From: Haloferax mucosum ATCC BAA-1512
Lineage (GTDB): Archaea; Halobacteriota; Halobacteria; Halobacteriales; Haloferacaceae
DNA: 64,000 bases
Assembly: GCF_000337815.1 (NCBI RefSeq)
Contig: NZ_AOLN01000001.1
Span: forward strand, 300,211 to 364,210
Reading direction: 5' to 3'
This document shows, one piece after another, positions 51,847 to 60,644 of the stretch. The position numbers and the translations under genes are program-made. The notes beneath the pieces are model-generated. The model made no database searches and was not told the origin of the DNA. It saw only the letters and a program-made list of their open reading frames with translations. Numbering within the stretch: the first letter of the stretch is position 1; the number at the start of each line of letters is the position of its first letter.

Positions 51847-51855
51847 TATTATATA
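51847..51855 (+). promoter_or_regulatory. TATA box of the NhaC-type antiporter gene
   Basis: TATTATATA is centred 28 bases before the ATG at 51879, the leaderless spacing. The M20 hydrolase promoter must lie in the same short AT-rich gap in the other direction. Confidence 0.6.
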
Positions 51856-51878
51856 CCAGACCGAAAGTGTGACAGACG

Positions 51879-53429
51879 ATGCCAGAAGAACCGGACATCG
51901 AGCTTAGTTTCCGTGGTGGGCGCCTCGTCAGTGCGCTCCCCATCGCCCTGTTCATCGCGTGGGCGATATTCCAAAGTGGTTTCCTCGGTATCGGCGATAC
52001 GACCGGACTCGTCGCGGGGATGCTGACAGGACTCATCGTGGGAATGCTGTTTGTCCGGGGGGACTGGAAGGAGTATGCGGATGTCATCTTTGCCGGCATG
52101 ACTCGCCGGGTCGCCGCGACCGCCGTGGTTGCGTGGCTCTGGGCGGGCATGTTCGCTGAGACCATCCAGGTCGGCGGCTTCGTCGATGGTCTCGTTTGGG
52201 CCGCAACGGTACTGAACGTCGGTCCCGGGTTGTTCCCGGCGGCGACGTTCCTGCTCGCGGCGCTCCTTGCGACGGGCATCGGTACCGGCTACGGCACCGC
52301 AATCGCCTTCACGAGCCTCGTCTTCCCGGCGGGACTCCTCCTCGGCGCAAACCCAGTACTGCTGTTCGGTGCGATTCTCTCCGGGGCTGTCTTCGGGGAC
52401 AACCTTGCACCCGTCAGTGACACGACTATCGTCTCCGCGGTGACCCAAGACGCCGACATCGGCGGCGTCGTCGCGTCTCGCGTGAAATACGCCGTCGTCG
52501 CGGCGGCGTTCGCAATCGCGGCGTACCTCGTCGCCGGATTCGGTATCCCTGGCGTGTGGAGCGGTATGCCGCACGCGGACGTGACCGGGCAAGTCTCCGC
52601 GTCGGTGTCGCCGTGGGGTCTCGTTCACCTGCTCGACATCGCCGTGGTCATCGCGCTCGCCATCCGCGGTCGGCACATCATCGAGGCCGTCTCGTGGGGT
52701 CTCATCCTCGCCGCAGTGTTCAACGTCGCATTCGGCGCGGCAGGCCTCATCGACGTCTCCGCTGGAAGCATGCTTCTGTTTAGCGCGCCGCAGAACGGCT
52801 TCACGCAGATGATCGACGCGCTCCCCATCATCGGCGCAGTTGTCGAAACCGTCCCCGGCGCACAGGCCGGCGTCGGCGGGAGCATCTACTCCGGTGCAGT
52901 CGGGTTCTTCCCGCTCATCGTCCTGACGTTGCTCCTCGTCGCGGGCGCTGAAGTCATGCGCGCCGGCGGCGGGTTCGACGCGATTCAGGAACTCATCATC
53001 GACACCGTCGCAACGACCGTTCGCCGCGCGGAGACCACGATGGTTCTCGGCACGGCGCTCGTGAACGCGACGGTCACCATCAACACGGCGGCCGAAATCG
53101 CCATCGCGCCCTACGTCGCCACGCTCGGCAAGCGCTTCAATATCAACGGCTACCGCCGCGCCAACATCCTCGACGCCAACACCTCGGCGCTCGGGTACAT
53201 CTTCCCGTGGGGCGGTGGACTCCTCGCCGGCTACGGGGCCATGCAGGGACTCGTCGGCGGCGAAGCGACGCCGTGGTTCACCCAGCAGATGCTCGTGAAC
53301 CCCGCGTCCGTCTTCCCGTACGTGTTCCACGGCTGGTTCCTCGTCGGCGTGTTCCTGCTCGCCGCGTGGACCGGCTACGGCCGCGAGTACGTCTCCGACC
53401 GTACCAGTGAGGAGGTGAGTCGCGTATGA
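51879..53429 (+). CDS. NhaC-family Na+/H+ antiporter-like transporter
   Basis: The 516-residue membrane protein has about twelve helices. It has features of the NhaC superfamily: IGTGYGTAIAFTSLVFPAG, GAILSGAVFGDNLAPVSDTT (the conserved acidic/proline helix break), AVTQDADIGGVVASR and AEIAIAPYVATLGKRFN. Relatives exchange Na+ for H+ or amine or amino-acid substrates. The M20 hydrolase gene divergent to it raises the chance that it moves an amino-acid-like compound. It overlaps the next gene as ATGA. Confidence 0.85.
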   Translation: MPEEPDIELSFRGGRLVSALPIALFIAWAIFQSGFLGIGDTTGLVAGMLTGLIVGMLFVRGDWKEYADVIFAGMTRRVAATAVVAWLWAGMFAETIQVGGFVDGLVWAATVLNVGPGLFPAATFLLAALLATGIGTGYGTAIAFTSLVFPAGLLLGANPVLLFGAILSGAVFGDNLAPVSDTTIVSAVTQDADIGGVVASRVKYAVVAAAFAIAAYLVAGFGIPGVWSGMPHADVTGQVSASVSPWGLVHLLDIAVVIALAIRGRHIIEAVSWGLILAAVFNVAFGAAGLIDVSAGSMLLFSAPQNGFTQMIDALPIIGAVVETVPGAQAGVGGSIYSGAVGFFPLIVLTLLLVAGAEVMRAGGGFDAIQELIIDTVATTVRRAETTMVLGTALVNATVTINTAAEIAIAPYVATLGKRFNINGYRRANILDANTSALGYIFPWGGGLLAGYGAMQGLVGGEATPWFTQQMLVNPASVFPYVFHGWFLVGVFLLAAWTGYGREYVSDRTSEEVSRV

Positions 53430-53689
53430 GCCGTCTCGACAAAATCTTCGCAGGCTGGACGTTCCGCACTGCGACCCCCGAGTTCGAACCCGGCGAAACC
53501 ATCACCGCGTACGTCAGCGAACACAACGGAAGCGGTCTCTCGATTCGCGTCGGCGACTCGGTTATTCGCGTCGCGGACGGACAGGACGCCGCTGTCGAAG
53601 ATAAAGTTCGTCTGAAAGTCACGTCGTTCGACTCGGACTCGCACGTCGGTACCGGCGAACTCGTCGAAGTGCTCGGTCCCGACGGCTAA
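53426..53689 (+). CDS. Small beta-barrel (TRAM/S1-like) protein coupled to NhaC
   Basis: The 87-residue protein begins MSRLDKIFAGWTFRTATPEF. After an N-terminal segment it has a TRAM/OB-like pattern of strands: EPGETITAYVSEHNGSGLSI, RVGDSVIRVADGQDAAVEDK, VRLKVTSFDSDSHVGTGELV. The overlapping start with the antiporter gene shows co-translation. Such domains often bind RNA or act as small regulators; the role here is unknown. Confidence 0.7.
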   Translation: MSRLDKIFAGWTFRTATPEFEPGETITAYVSEHNGSGLSIRVGDSVIRVADGQDAAVEDKVRLKVTSFDSDSHVGTGELVEVLGPDG

Positions 53690-53755
53690 GCCGCATCGTC
53701 GGCGACGTCGAACCGGAAAACGACCGACGTCTATTTTTTTAACTCGACTATCGCG

Positions 53756-54085
53756 TCAGCGACGGTGCCCGAGCGGTTTCTTCTGTTCGACTTCGATTTC
53801 GATGTGGACGCTGTCGGGGAACTCCTTGTGGCCGACCTCACGGGCGATGTGGTCCGCACCGTGAATCTCGATACGGCGCGTGTAGACCGGATACGACCAC
53901 GACGAGAACTGGTCACCGGGTTGGAGCGTCCGGTACTGCGGGACGCTCACCTGTTTCGGCTGGTCGGCGTGCGGGCCGCGGCACTCGGCTCCTTTTCGTT
54001 CGACGTACTCTTTGAGGTCCCCGACGACTCTGTCGAGCACCGCCTTATCACCGCTTTGGAAGGTGAGTTTTGTGACGAAGGGCAT
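53756..54085 (-). CDS. uS10-like ribosomal protein family member
   Basis: The 109-residue protein begins MPFVTKLTFQSGDKAVLDRV and has the uS10/mL48 fold: VVGDLKEYVERKGAECRGPH, VSVPQYRTLQPGDQFSSWSY, PVYTRRIEIHGADHIAREVG and a C-terminal VHIEIEVEQ. It is not in a ribosomal operon, so it is probably a second S10-like protein rather than the canonical one; this is inference. The ATG at 54085 is used, and upstream residues are poor. Confidence 0.8.
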   Translation of the reverse strand: MPFVTKLTFQSGDKAVLDRVVGDLKEYVERKGAECRGPHADQPKQVSVPQYRTLQPGDQFSSWSYPVYTRRIEIHGADHIAREVGHKEFPDSVHIEIEVEQKKPLGHRR

Positions 54086-54213
54086 GCTGGGTACTACCCA
54101 GTGTTGGATGCTCCGACGGTAAAAGCGCATCTACACGAACTCGGGAGTGACGCCTCGTCGCGGGCGAACCCGGATGAATAACCGTGTCAACACAGTTCAG
54201 CCTCCGATACCCT

Positions 54214-54220
54214 CTTAAAG
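54214..54220 (+). promoter_or_regulatory. TATA-like box for the Nudix hydrolase gene
   Basis: CTTAAAG is centred 26 bases before the ATG at 54243, consistent with a leaderless mRNA. Confidence 0.5.
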
Positions 54221-54242
54221 GGCGGCACATTTATTTCGGGTA

Positions 54243-54698
54243 ATGGCAGTCGAAGCGGTCAGTGCTGGAGCCATTCTCTTCCGCGACACCCGCGGCCGGA
54301 GGGAGTATCTGCTCCTGAAGAGCCGTCCCGGGGACTGGGAGTTCCCGAAAGGCGGGGTCGAAGGGGACGAGGAGCTTCAGCAAACGGCAATCAGAGAAGT
54401 CAAAGAGGAGGCCGGAATCTCGGATTTTCGCCTCATCGACGGCTTCCGCAAGGACTACGATTACGTCTTCGAGGCGAACGGCACGACGATTCACAAGACG
54501 GTACACCTGTTTATCGCACGCTCTTTCGAGGCGTCAGCGGAGCTTTCGACCGAGCACCGCGACCTTCAGTGGCGCGACTACGAACAGGCGATCAACACCA
54601 TCACACAAGACGGGCCGCGCGAGATTTTCGAGCGCGCACACCAGTTTCTCGACGAACTCGCCGCGAAGAACGAAGGCGACCACAAGTATCTGAAGTAG
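54243..54698 (+). CDS. Nudix hydrolase, Ap4A-type
   Basis: The 151-residue protein contains a complete Nudix box from residue 38 (GVEGDEELQQTAIREVKEEA then GI). The fold begins VEAVSAGAILFRDTRGRREY and ends RAHQFLDELAAKN. Dinucleoside polyphosphate hydrolases (Ap4A type) share the WEFPKGGVE lead-in seen here. It probably removes diadenosine tetraphosphate or a related nucleotide. The next gene starts 45 bases after the stop in the same direction. Confidence 0.88.
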   Translation: MAVEAVSAGAILFRDTRGRREYLLLKSRPGDWEFPKGGVEGDEELQQTAIREVKEEAGISDFRLIDGFRKDYDYVFEANGTTIHKTVHLFIARSFEASAELSTEHRDLQWRDYEQAINTITQDGPREIFERAHQFLDELAAKNEGDHKYLK

Positions 54699-54743
54699 CG
54701 GCGGTTGATTTCGACCGCGCCGTCTTTTCTGTTAGGTGGAGCG

Positions 54744-55772
54744 ATGCCAGCCGACCGAAACGCCTTCCCGTTCCCGCGCGGACTCCCGGCCGTGAGTGAC
54801 GCCACCGACCGCGACCCGGAGTTCGCCTTCGAACTGCGCGTCTGCCGCTGGGCGGAACGCGCGTGGCATCCAGACGGCCTACGGCCCGCGATAGTCGCCC
54901 GACAGCTCGGGACCCGCGAGCGTCGGTGGGACACGGTCGTCGTCGAAGTTGACCCCGAGGCGTTCGCCGCCCGCCGCGCGCTTTCGACCGACGGGTTCGA
55001 CTCCGACCTCCTCCGCGTCGTCCGGCACGCACCCGCCGACTGGGCGTGGTACCGCGACGCCATCCCCGAACCGGACTTCCCGTGGCGACACGTCGTTCCC
55101 GCGGTCCATCGCGCGGCGGGCCGCGGGGTGGTCGAGAAGCGCCGCGGGACGCGAAACCGCGTCGAGTACCGACAGACGGTGCCGTATCCGGAGTGGGTCG
55201 AGCGAATCGTCGCCATCGAGAATAAACCGAATCTCGACGCGAGCGCCGCACGCGCTCTCGCCGACCAGTTAGAACACGACGTGTCGCGGGCGCTCGCGGA
55301 CGAAGTGTGGGTCGCAACCGAGGCGACCGGCGACCGGGTCGAGCCCGCCTTACTGGAGGACTTACCGGTCGAGGTCGGCATCCTCGCCGTCGGCGAAGAT
55401 TCGACCGAGGTGCTGTGGCATCCGAGTACGCTCACACCGGACCCGACTGACGCCCGGCGACGACTCGTCCTCGCAGAGCGAGCCTACGACCGCGGGTGGC
55501 GAAGCTACGTCGAGACGATGCGGCCCGACTGTCGGTACTTCGAACTCGACCGCCGCGGGCGGGCGCTCGTCCCGAAGTGCGCCGCTAAGGGCTGTTATCA
55601 GAGCCAACGCGAGTGCGCCCACTCGTGTTCGGCGTTCGAACCGGAACCACCCGCGTGGCGGATGAACGGCTGGCCCATCGATGGCGGGCCGGGAGCGGGC
55701 GTGCGACGGATACTGGCCGCCCGCCGCGACCGCGTCAGGGAGCGAATCGGCGACCCACAGCGCGACCCATAA
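54744..55772 (+). CDS. DUF5787-like haloarchaeal protein
   Basis: The 342-residue protein begins MPADRNAFPFPRGLPAVSDA. Features include FELRVCRWAERAW, RRWDTVVVEVDPEAFAARRA, a nuclease-like IVAIENKPNLDAS with KP and acidic residues, and EVWVATEATGDRVEP. A C-terminal cysteine set (KCAAKGCYQSQRECAHSCSA) could bind a metal. The general pattern recalls the haloarchaeal DUF5787 family; the central alpha/beta part resembles PD-(D/E)XK folds. The ATG at 54744 is chosen. The function is unknown. Confidence 0.7.
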   Translation: MPADRNAFPFPRGLPAVSDATDRDPEFAFELRVCRWAERAWHPDGLRPAIVARQLGTRERRWDTVVVEVDPEAFAARRALSTDGFDSDLLRVVRHAPADWAWYRDAIPEPDFPWRHVVPAVHRAAGRGVVEKRRGTRNRVEYRQTVPYPEWVERIVAIENKPNLDASAARALADQLEHDVSRALADEVWVATEATGDRVEPALLEDLPVEVGILAVGEDSTEVLWHPSTLTPDPTDARRRLVLAERAYDRGWRSYVETMRPDCRYFELDRRGRALVPKCAAKGCYQSQRECAHSCSAFEPEPPAWRMNGWPIDGGPGAGVRRILAARRDRVRERIGDPQRDP

Positions 55773-55829
55773 CCGGCGAGTGTGTGCGGAGTGAGAACTG
55801 CTAAGGCCGCCCTGACCCGCGTCTCTTCT

Positions 55830-56429
55830 ATGGAACGGTTTCAGAATACGAACCTTCCGGACTGGGACTGGTGGGGCAAGCTTTGGCCCGCACCCGGTGA
55901 GACACTTCGTGAACTCGGCGTCGCCGCGGGCGACCGTCTCGTCGAAATCGGAAGCGGAGACGGGTACTTTGCGCTCCCCGCCGCGCGCATCGTCGCACCT
56001 GCGCCGGTGTACGCGCTCGACCTCGACGCGTCGCTTCTCGCGGACCTCGAACAGCTCGCCGACCAACAGGAACTCGGTAACGTCGTCACGAAACACGGCG
56101 ACGCTCGGTCGCTCTCCGAGCACGTCCCCGAGCCTGTCGATGTGGCGCTCATCGCAAACGCTTTTCACGGCATCGAAGACCGCGAGGCATTCGTGACCGA
56201 AGCCGCTTCGGTCCTCGCGGACGGCGGGCGACTCGTCGTCGTCAACTGGCGAGCCATTCCGCGAGAAGCGACGGCAATCGACGGCGAACCCCGCGGGCCG
56301 CCGACCGACCTGCGTCTCACTCCCGCGGAGACAAACGCGGCGGTCGAAAGCGCAATCGGTGCGACAGAGTGCACACAGTTCGACCTCCCGCCGTACCACT
56401 ACGGGCTGGTTTTCGAACCGTCGCGGTAG
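55830..56429 (+). CDS. Class I SAM-dependent methyltransferase
   Basis: The 199-residue protein begins MERFQNTNLPDWDWWGKLWP. It has motif I LVEIGSGDGYFALPAARIV (glycine-rich SAM loop), an acidic strand end (VYALDLDASLLADLEQLAD), motif IV-like DVALIANAFHGIEDREAF and RLVVVNWRAIP. The substrate is unknown. The start is taken at 55830, where the protein pattern begins; the in-frame start at 55782 adds residues of poor quality. It is convergent with the next gene. Confidence 0.82.
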   Translation: MERFQNTNLPDWDWWGKLWPAPGETLRELGVAAGDRLVEIGSGDGYFALPAARIVAPAPVYALDLDASLLADLEQLADQQELGNVVTKHGDARSLSEHVPEPVDVALIANAFHGIEDREAFVTEAASVLADGGRLVVVNWRAIPREATAIDGEPRGPPTDLRLTPAETNAAVESAIGATECTQFDLPPYHYGLVFEPSR

Positions 56430-56473
56430 AGGAAGACGACTGTCATGTCCAGTCGGGCGATGGTCACACCACG

Positions 56474-56974
56474 TTAGACGACTTCGACGTCCACTTCGTC
56501 GCGTTCGACCGCGAGATGGAACGTCGGGACGGTTCTGTAGACGACTTCGACGACGCCTTTTCGCCGGAGGCTCTGGAGCGCGCGCCGAACGTCGTCCACG
56601 TCGGGGTCGATATCGAACGCCTCGCGGAGTTTGTTGAGGACGCTGACGACGCTCTCGGAGCGCTCGTCGGGACCGGCGACGACCTCGAAGGCGCGGGCTT
56701 CGAGCGCTGGCACACGAATCACGCTCGGAACGGACTCCTCTTCGCCGTCGCTTTCGACGCCGGGTTCGACGCCGACGAGTTCGGCCGCCTCGGCGGTCGC
56801 GCGAATGAGGCTGTTGTCGTCGCGGTAGTAGTGGTCTTTCAGCTCTGATTCGAGGTATTGGTGGACCTCGCTCCCGCTTTCGAGGTCCCAGCGGTTCTGT
56901 AGCTCTTTGTTCTTCGTCGGCTGAAGCCGGACGATGTCGGCGAGTCGGTCTTTCGCCTCGTCGGAGAGCGTCAT
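56474..56974 (-). CDS. DUF5797-like haloarchaeal protein
   Basis: The 166-residue protein begins MTLSDEAKDRLADIVRLQPT and has an HTH-like N-terminal segment (NKELQNRWDLESGSEVHQYL, ESELKDHYYRDDNSLIRATA) and a C-terminal winged-helix-like part (SVVSVLNKLREAFDIDPDVD, DVRRALQSLRRKGVVEVVYR). It matches the DUF5797 pattern of haloarchaea and may be a transcriptional regulator, though that is inference. It is divergent from the enoyl-CoA hydratase gene; the AT-poor spacer holds AACGTT twice. Confidence 0.75.
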   Translation of the reverse strand: MTLSDEAKDRLADIVRLQPTKNKELQNRWDLESGSEVHQYLESELKDHYYRDDNSLIRATAEAAELVGVEPGVESDGEEESVPSVIRVPALEARAFEVVAGPDERSESVVSVLNKLREAFDIDPDVDDVRRALQSLRRKGVVEVVYRTVPTFHLAVERDEVDVEVV

Positions 56975-57043
56975 ACTCGGACGATTCGAGGGAGGTGGTA
57001 TAACGTTGTTCTGGATTGGATTCTTCAGCGCGGCCGCAGAACG

Positions 57044-57051
57044 TTAATCAT
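57044..57051 (+). promoter_or_regulatory. TATA-like box for the enoyl-CoA hydratase gene
   Basis: TTAATCAT is centred about 32 bases before the ATG at 57080 but only 11 bases before the in-frame ATG at 57059, which favours the later start. Confidence 0.4.
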
Positions 57052-57079
57052 TATCCCTATGCCAACCGTCGGCTCGGCT

Positions 57080-57853
57080 ATGAGCTGGGAGACGCTCCGA
57101 CTCGATTGGGACGGCGACGTAGCGACGATTACCATCGACCGACCGGACCACATGAACGCGATGAACAAAGACACGCTCGACGCGTTCGAGGAAGCCCTCG
57201 ACGAGGCCGAAGCCGAGGAGGCGCGCGTCCTCGTTCTCACCGGGGCCGGCGACAAGTCGTTCATCGCGGGTGCCGACATCAGTTACATGCAGGATATCGG
57301 CACGCCTGCGGCCCAGAAGTACGCAGAACAGGGCCACCGCATCGCCTCGCGCCTCGAACAGTTCCCCGCGCCGACCATCGCGGCTATCAACGGCTACGCC
57401 TTCGGCGGCGGCTTGGAGTTCGCGCTCGCCTGTGACCTCCGGGTGGCCTCGGAGCGCGCGCTTCTCGGCCAGACCGAAATCGACCTCGGAATCATGCCCG
57501 GTTGGGGCGGGAGCGTCCGACTGCCTGCACTCGTCGGCGACGAAGTCGCCCGGCGACTCATCTTCTTCGGCGAGCGTATCGACGCCAGCGACGCCCACGA
57601 GTACGGTATCGTCGGTGAAGTCGTCGCGCACGACCAACTCGACTCGCACATCGACGAACTCACTGCCGACCTCGCGTCGAAGCCGCGACACGCCCTCGCG
57701 GGAGCGAAAGCGGCCATCAACATGTCCCACGAAGCGACCCGAGACGCCGCGCTCGACTACGAAGCCTGCGTCTGGAGCGGCCTGTTCGGGACACACGACC
57801 AACGCGAGGGCATGAGCGCCTTCGTGGAGAAGCGCGACCCCAACTTCGAATAA
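57080..57853 (+). CDS. Enoyl-CoA hydratase / isomerase (crotonase family)
   Basis: The 257-residue enzyme begins MSWETLRLDWDGDVATITID. It has ADISYMQ in the first oxyanion-hole segment, FGGGLEFALACDLRVASE with the second oxyanion-hole glycine, and FGQTEIDLGIMPGWGGS-like LLGQTEIDLGIMPGWGGSVR with the catalytic glutamate. It should hydrate 2-enoyl-CoA in beta-oxidation or a related pathway. The C-terminal helix SGLFGTHDQREGMSAFVEKR is complete. It is not in an operon with other beta-oxidation genes here. Confidence 0.9.
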   Translation: MSWETLRLDWDGDVATITIDRPDHMNAMNKDTLDAFEEALDEAEAEEARVLVLTGAGDKSFIAGADISYMQDIGTPAAQKYAEQGHRIASRLEQFPAPTIAAINGYAFGGGLEFALACDLRVASERALLGQTEIDLGIMPGWGGSVRLPALVGDEVARRLIFFGERIDASDAHEYGIVGEVVAHDQLDSHIDELTADLASKPRHALAGAKAAINMSHEATRDAALDYEACVWSGLFGTHDQREGMSAFVEKRDPNFE

Positions 57854-57994
57854 CGACGCTGACCGACCCGAGAACTTCGATTCTCTGCCCACTGCGGCGG
57901 ACTTCGCGTCTCGACTCCACGAACGACACATCGTGATTCTCCGTGTTAGCACGCGTCCTGCAACGGCTAAGTAATCTAAAGTTGATTATTAATC

Positions 57995-58252
57995 ATGCAA
58001 GAAGAGATCAAACTGAGTCGCCTCGAATCCGTGCTCGACTCGCTTTCATATCCGGTCGCGCGGCGCGACGCCGCGGCCGCGTTCGACGGCGTGACGGTTC
58101 TCATGGCGGACGGGAACGCCGACCTCGGTGAGATGATACGGCAGTGTCTCCCCGACGAGTTCGCCAGCGCGACGGACCTCTACTACGAACTCAACAACGT
58201 GATGCCTATCGAGGCGGTCGGCGAACCGGGGCAGTCCGACGGCGACGCCTGA
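57995..58252 (+). CDS. DUF5789-like small protein
   Basis: The 85-residue protein reads MQEEIKLSRLESVLDSLSYP, then VARRDAAAAFDGVTVLMADG, NADLGEMIRQCLPDEFASAT and DLYYELNNVMPIEAVGEPGQ. It matches the DUF5789 pattern of small acidic haloarchaeal proteins, which has no assigned role. It is a single gene; the start ATG fits the family. Confidence 0.75.
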   Translation: MQEEIKLSRLESVLDSLSYPVARRDAAAAFDGVTVLMADGNADLGEMIRQCLPDEFASATDLYYELNNVMPIEAVGEPGQSDGDA

Positions 58253-58331
58253 GTGAGTGTCTGTCGCGGCTGATTTCGCGTTCCGCGTGACCTTCGAGCA
58301 TGCCCCGAAACACCACGGCGGAACCCCGGCG

Positions 58332-58337
58332 TTTAAG
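58332..58337 (+). promoter_or_regulatory. TATA-like box of tfs
   Basis: TTTAAG is centred about 30 bases before the ATG at 58364, fitting a leaderless mRNA. Confidence 0.45.
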
Positions 58338-58363
58338 TCCTTCAAGCGGTAGGTCGTACTATC

Positions 58364-58684
58364 ATGGAGTTCTGCGACGAATGCGGGTCCCTGATGACGC
58401 CGCAGGACGGTGTCTGGGTCTGCCCGAACGGCCACGAGAAAGCACGAGACAGCGAAAAAGAAAAGGCGATGGTCACGACCGAGGGCCAAGAATCGAGCGA
58501 AGTCGTCGATATGTCCGACGTCGATAACGCCGAAATCGGCCCGACGACGAAGGCGATCTGCCCGAAGTGTGAACACGACGTGGCGCGCTACGAGATGAAG
58601 CAGATTCGCTCGGCCGACGAGTCCGAGACGCGCTTTTTCACCTGCGTCGAGTGCGACCACAAGTGGCGCGAAGACGACCACTGA
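58364..58684 (+). CDS. tfs: Transcription factor S (TFS, RNA polymerase cleavage factor)
   Basis: The 106-residue protein has an N-terminal zinc ribbon (C4, C7, C20 and H24 or nearby) and a C-terminal TFIIS-like zinc ribbon with C66, C69, C94 and C97. The acidic RNA-cleavage hairpin is QIRSADES with D85 and E86. TFS rescues stalled RNA polymerase by stimulating transcript cleavage. The composition and length match archaeal TFS. A T6 run at 58694-58699 lies just after the stop. Confidence 0.93.
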   Translation: MEFCDECGSLMTPQDGVWVCPNGHEKARDSEKEKAMVTTEGQESSEVVDMSDVDNAEIGPTTKAICPKCEHDVARYEMKQIRSADESETRFFTCVECDHKWREDDH

Positions 58685-58693
58685 GCGGTTCGC

Positions 58694-58699
58694 TTTTTT
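58694..58699 (+). terminator. T6 run after tfs
   Basis: Six T residues 10 bases after the tfs stop form a likely archaeal intrinsic termination signal before the next gene at 58725. Confidence 0.45.
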
Positions 58700-58724
58700 C
58701 TCTGTCCCCGCCGTACGCCGTGGC

Positions 58725-59300
58725 ATGGCCGATTCCCTAGCCCCGCCGACACTTCCGCCCCTCGAAGGGTGGACCCGCGTCGATGAATCGACCGACCGAC
58801 TGTACCAATTCGGACTGGTCCGAGTCACCGCCCGAACCGTCGTCTACGAGGACGAAGCCATCCGAGCGCAGGTCCCCACACCCGACGACAATCCGTGGCG
58901 CTTCCTCTTTGCCAGTCGCCTCGTCATCCGCCCGCGGACGCCGTCGTCGGTCGCGCTCACTCGACTCGTCCGAAACGGCGCGACCACCGAGTTTACGTCC
59001 CGCCTCCGCAACCGCGGATTCACCGATATTCGCCGACTCGACTCCCGAACGCTTGGCGTCCGAAACGAGACGGCGGATATCGTTCGATACGCCGCGACCA
59101 TCACGGTCAGCGGTGTCGAACTCACGGCCGACGCCTCCCTCGCGGTGGTTCCGGCCGACGGCGAGTTCCTGTTAGTCGGAAGCGCGTATCCGCGAGAAAT
59201 CGTCGGCGGCGACGAGGAGACGGCCGCCGCACTCCGCGAGTGTCTCGACCCAGAGCGATTCAGAGACGAGTTCGTCGAGATCGTCCGGGGCATCAAATAA
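58725..59300 (+). CDS. Haloarchaeal protein of unknown function
   Basis: The 191-residue protein begins MADSLAPPTLPPLEGWTRVD. It is composed mainly of alternating strands (LVRVTARTVVYEDEAIRAQV, FASRLVIRPRTP, DIVRYAATITVSGVELTADA, SLAVVPADGEFLLVGSAYPR) and two helices near the end (TAAALRECLDPERFRDEFVE). The pattern recalls haloarchaeal lipoprotein-like DUF6517 domains but lacks a signal peptide, so I would not assign that family firmly. Confidence 0.6.
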   Translation: MADSLAPPTLPPLEGWTRVDESTDRLYQFGLVRVTARTVVYEDEAIRAQVPTPDDNPWRFLFASRLVIRPRTPSSVALTRLVRNGATTEFTSRLRNRGFTDIRRLDSRTLGVRNETADIVRYAATITVSGVELTADASLAVVPADGEFLLVGSAYPREIVGGDEETAAALRECLDPERFRDEFVEIVRGIK

Positions 59301-59366
59301 AATCCGGTCCCGCGGTGGCGGGTCGGTGGTTCCGTTTGCGCTGGTCGATCTCGCCGCCGGTGTCGC

Positions 59367-60092
59367 TCACTCGTTGCGCGCGAAGACGAGGTAGCCGGTG
59401 TGGCCGACGCCGGCGGTAGACGGGCGCGAGCCACGTTCGCCGAAGTCCATGTGTCGTTGAATCGTCTCGAAGGTCTCCACGTCGGAGAGTCCCGCTTCGC
59501 GGGCGGCCTCGACGGTGTCGCGCGTCCCTTCGACGAACGGCGAGTAAACGGCGACGTAGCCGCCAGTCACGAGGAGATCCGGCGCTTCGCGGACGACTTC
59601 GGGTGCGTTCTCGGTGTCGAGCGTGAGCACGTCGAAGTCCGCCTCGCGGAGGTCGTCGAGTTCGTCGGTGATGTCGCCGGTTCGGACATCGACGCGGTCT
59701 TCGACGCCCGCGAGTCGCATGTTCTCGCGCGCCACGTCGGCGAAGTCGGCGTTTCGTTCGAACGTCGTCACTTCGACGCCGAGACGACCGAGATACGCCG
59801 AGAGGACGCCCGTTCCGGTTCCGGCGTCGAGGACGTGTTCGCCCGCCGCGATGCCCGTATGGCCTACGATGAGGCCGATGTCGCGCGGCATCATCGGCGC
59901 GCCAGTGCGCTCGAAGTGGTTGAACAGGTCGGGACCGCGAGGCTCACGGACGAGGAATGGCTCGCCGATGTGCGTCTCCAGCGTCTGGCCCGGTTCCACG
60001 TCTTCGGGGACGGTCAGCATTCCGAGGTCAGTGTGGAGTTCCTCACCGGGACCGCGGAGATACTCCCGGTCGCCGTGGACGAGGAGTATCAC
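59367..60092 (-). CDS. trmI: tRNA (adenine-N1)-methyltransferase, TrmI family
   Basis: The 241-residue enzyme starts at a GTG overlapping the NAC gene as GTGA. It has a small N-terminal beta domain ([20 protein letters not shown]) and the SAM motif [20 protein letters not shown] (about residues 86-105). Motifs for the TrmI/Trm61 fold include [32 protein letters not shown] and [13 protein letters not shown]. Archaeal TrmI methylates adenosines 57 and 58 of tRNA. Pairing with NAC is common in archaea. Confidence 0.9.
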   Translation of the reverse strand: MILLVHGDREYLRGPGEELHTDLGMLTVPEDVEPGQTLETHIGEPFLVREPRGPDLFNHFERTGAPMMPRDIGLIVGHTGIAAGEHVLDAGTGTGVLSAYLGRLGVEVTTFERNADFADVARENMRLAGVEDRVDVRTGDITDELDDLREADFDVLTLDTENAPEVVREAPDLLVTGGYVAVYSPFVEGTRDTVEAAREAGLSDVETFETIQRHMDFGERGSRPSTAGVGHTGYLVFARNE

Positions 60093-60463
60093 TCCAGATT
60101 TGCGATGGCCGCGGCGAGGTCGCCACCTTCGGCCTCCAGCGCTTCGCGCGCCTCGTCTTTCGAGACGCCGGCACGCTGTGCGACGATCTCGATATCGGAG
60201 TCCGGAATACCACCGTCGGACCCGTCGTCAGCCTCGTCGGCGTCGTCACTGGCACCGAGTTCGCGCGTCTCGGGTTCGCCGACGACTTGGTAGGTCTCTT
60301 GGCCTTGGGCGTCCATGCGCGTGACCTGCGCGTCCGAGAAGACGAGTTCCTCGTCGGCCGTCTTGATGACGACTTCCTCGGCGTCGAGCTCGGTGACGTC
60401 GATACCCATCTGCTTCATCATCTGCTTCATCTTTCGCGGGTTCATCCCGCCGCCTCCAAACAT
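60089..60463 (-). CDS. nac: Nascent polypeptide-associated complex protein (alpha-NAC)
   Basis: The 124-residue protein begins [20 protein letters not shown]. It has the NAC domain ([40 protein letters not shown]) and, after an acidic linker, a C-terminal UBA domain ([35 protein letters not shown]). Archaeal NAC is a homodimer that binds nascent chains at the ribosome. The start at 60463 fits a TATA-like CTTTTGAG 26 bases upstream. Confidence 0.93.
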   Translation of the reverse strand: MFGGGGMNPRKMKQMMKQMGIDVTELDAEEVVIKTADEELVFSDAQVTRMDAQGQETYQVVGEPETRELGASDDADEADDGSDGGIPDSDIEIVAQRAGVSKDEAREALEAEGGDLAAAIANLE

Positions 60464-60644
60464 ACCAGAAGGGTCGGGGTCGGCTCTCAAAAGCGTGGCG
60501 AACGTCGTTGCGTCTGCCCTCTACCGCCCTGCGGCGGTCTCCGAGCCGATTCGCCCTGTCAGCGGCCGGTTCGGCCGTCTCTTTTTGACCCACCCGTCTC
60601 TTACCGGAGCGACCTCCAGCAGACCCCGATTTGTCCCGAGTAAC

